This document shows positions 62,137 through 64,000 of a stretch of DNA of 64,000 nt, in pieces. Positions within the stretch are counted from its first letter, which is position 1, and each line of letters starts with the position of its first letter. Both the position numbers and the translations under genes were made by a program. Source of the DNA: Tretioscincus oriximinensis (taxonomy: Eukaryota; Chordata; Lepidosauria; Squamata; Gymnophthalmidae); assembly GCA_022410635.1 (NCBI GenBank), contig JAJVDF010000302.1, positions 166,544 through 230,543 on the forward strand, read 5' to 3'. The notes beneath the pieces were generated by a model. It searched no databases. It was not told the DNA's origin and saw only the letters and a program-made list of their open reading frames with translations.

Positions 62137-63262
62137 CTAAAGTAAAAGCAAGCAAGGATATTTAAGAATAATTTTCTCTTATTTAAAAATTGCTGTAAAT
62201 TTTATTCTGTGTATTACTGAACAGAAAAATAGAGAAGTTGGTATTTGATGAGCACTAATATCTTCCAAAACGGAGAGTTAGTTTCACAATGATCGAAGTA
62301 AGAATAATAAAAACAATTCAAACTAAGCAAATCCAAGGAGTCACAGACCTGATGGTATATTATAGTACTTGGGAATCATATATATTACATTGTTGAACTA
62401 CCCTCTGAAATTCTGGTTGGTCAAGTAAGTCCTTGTAATTTGGGAAAATAATCAGGACGATGACCAAGAAAAATGTCAAAATTTAATTTATTCAATATAT
62501 GTGATGTCCAACGTTAAATTATTGTAAATTGTTGAGTTTTTCATTAAAGCTTTTCACTTTGTACAATTGGGATTTGGCCGAAGTCTTAAACTAACATGTC
62601 TAGTTAGTTTCCGTGACTCACGGAAACACGTTTTTCACTTAGATGCTGTTCTTTCACCCTCTCCCTGTTATTCTGGAAGAATAGTCTGTGGCTGCCCATA
62701 GGATAAAGTTCAATGGAAGCTTAAGAAGAGGAGCTTTATAGTTCTTAGATTCTATATCCTTTTGTCAGACTGTCTGTGATGGCACAGATAATGGGGTGTT
62801 GATAGCTTTCCATATGAACCTTCATATGAGGACTGTTGTCCTCCAAAGGTGACCAGCATTAAGGTCAATTAATGACCATACAGGTCTGCGTTTTGTGCCT
62901 CTGCAAGAGATTTATCCAGGCTGAAACAGAAAGTGGTGCATTGATGGCTAAACAAGGTGAGGTGTGTTGTGTTTGTTGCAAGTCTGGAACAAGCTGCCCT
63001 CAGGGTGAAGAGTCGCTGGGTTTAGAATTTTTCTCCTTAAGGCAGGTCTATATGGGAGGGCTATATTCCAGCCTATACCCAAATGTTTCCCAATAAAAAA
63101 AACATAAGAGACTAAAATAAAACAATTAAGAATGAAACAGTGTCTTCAAATTGTATTACAATAAAACACCACATAAGGAGATATTAAGTTAAATTGGGCG
63201 GGGAAAAAAGGTATCCTAAGAAATGGTATCAGAGGGCTTAAGACAATAATGCAATAATATTT

Positions 63263-63263
<1 letters not shown>
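62137..63263. other. KMT5A intron, no exon or repeat recognised
   Basis: AT-rich and apparently unique. I looked for the KMT5A N-terminal exon (basic, Ala/Pro-rich, CpG-rich in other vertebrates) and did not find it. Confidence 0.45.

Positions 63264-63265
<2 letters not shown>

Positions 63266-63304
<39 letters not shown>
63266..63304. repeat. TA microsatellite
   Basis: About 19 TA units. Confidence 0.95.
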
Positions 63305-63305
<1 letters not shown>

Positions 63306-63442
63306 TAGTTTTATTGAAGAAATGTAAAATAGAATCATTTGTAATAAGCAGGAAACAAAGTATAACTAATCCACGACAGCAACAATATTTTAAACTCTTG
63401 GCCTTAATAAAATCAAGTATAACAGTTTGACAACGGTCAGGC

Positions 63443-63572
63443 CCTGTCCCCACTGAGCCTTATTCTGGGCAGGCATTTGGGGCCTGCCATAGTCTGCACT
63501 AGCATATAGATAAATGGAAGGTTCCCATTTTGAGATATAGTGCAGAATAAGGCTCAGTGAGGGCAGAACATC
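63443..63572. mobile_element. H2 hairpin MITE, best copy
   Basis: Left CCCCACTGAGCCTTATTCTG and right CAGAATAAGGCTCAGTGAGG are near-perfect inverted complements (about 26 bp). Interior about 80 bp with GCCTGCCATAGTCTGCACTA. Confidence 0.75.
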
Positions 63573-63626
63573 AGTTCCAAACTGGGCTGGAGTTAATGGA
63601 GTTCCAAACTGAGCCGGATCCATGAA

Positions 63627-64000
63627 ATGAGCAGGCACCCTAACCGATATGGGGTTGAATTAGGGTTGCTTCTGGATTCTTCGCTGACACTTGAAGATTC
63701 AGTGGAAGTGGTGACCAGGAGCGCCTATTTCCAGCTACATCTGGTCTGCCGGTTGTGGCCACTTCTGGATAGGGATGGTCTGGCTACAGTGATCCATGCT
63801 CTGGTAACTTCCTGGTTGGACTATTGCAATGCACTCTATATGGGGCTGCCCTTGAAAACATTTTGGAAGCTGCAGCTGGTGCAGAACGCAGGAGCTAGAC
63901 TGCTGGCCGGTCCGACTAGCCGGACACACATCTTGCCGGTCCTAAAAGAATTGCATGGCTGCCAATATGCTACCAAGCCCAAATCAAGGTATTAACTCTC
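63627..64000 (+). repeat. L2-like LINE, RT thumb region, cut by window end
   Basis: The open frame reads VELGLLLDSSLTLEDSVEVV and LATVIHALVTSWLDYCNALY, then KLQLVQNAGARLL, the standard L2 C-terminal block. It continues past 64000. Confidence 0.88.

Overview
This is vertebrate nuclear DNA. Intron-containing genes sit in a dense bed of retroposons typical of squamate reptiles: CR1- and L2-type LINEs, L1 fragments, tRNA-derived SINEs and CAAGAAGAA-type tails. A lizard is the best guess; I cannot name the species from the sequence alone. Prokaryotic features (operons, Shine-Dalgarno sites, CRISPR) do not apply.

Four genes are recognisable, in the order RILPL1 (+, last exon only, 9251-9395), SNRNP35 (-, coding exon 15118-15885), RILPL2 (+, four coding exons, 27004-37268) and KMT5A (-, six coding exons between 62136 and 41917, with the first coding exon or exons missing). 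As I recall the human map, this is the order and alternating orientation of 12q24.31, read in reverse. All splice phases in the RILPL2 and KMT5A models close correctly: RILPL2 gives 217 residues, and KMT5A gives 306 residues from its ENIF exon to the stop. The two RILP-like proteins are Rab effectors at the centrosome and cilium. SNRNP35 is a minor-spliceosome (U11/U12) protein. KMT5A is the histone H4K20 monomethyltransferase. Nothing links the four functionally beyond shared conserved synteny.

Layout: 1-9250 is the RILPL1 last intron, full of SINEs, CR1 fragments and DNA-transposon MITEs. 9251-14880 holds the RILPL1 3' end and repeats. 14880-18015 is SNRNP35, with a likely CCAAT/GC-box promoter at its upstream end. 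18016-26690 is intergenic, with a tandem array at 21.2-21.55 kb. 26690-37270 is RILPL2, whose first intron opens with a 23-bp minisatellite broken by a 773-base assembly gap. 39150-62136 is KMT5A with a long 3' UTR that carries an internal tandem duplication. 62137-64000 is intron or upstream sequence.

The most interesting structure is in the mobile DNA. There are two TA-flanked MITEs with near-perfect terminal inverted repeats, hAT insertions with 8-bp target duplications, three ERV-type LTRs (two with exact 5-bp duplications), and a probable CR1 3' transduction whose source lies 2 kb away. There is also a hairpin MITE family seen as single arms, double arms and tandem arms, plus several nested insertions whose order can be read directly. 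Three single-N positions are present; two of them are flanked by exact 95-bp and 65-bp duplications and look like unmerged contig ends. I found no previously undescribed multi-gene system.

Terms used below: CR1-A is the CR1 whose 3' end carries a CATAGAATCA-type repeat; CR1-B is the CR1-like LINE ending in ATGTTCTTAT repeats; SINE-A is the tRNA SINE with a TTC tail; SINE-B is the tRNA SINE with a GTGGTTAGAG head; H1 and H2 are two hairpin MITE families. Family names are working labels.
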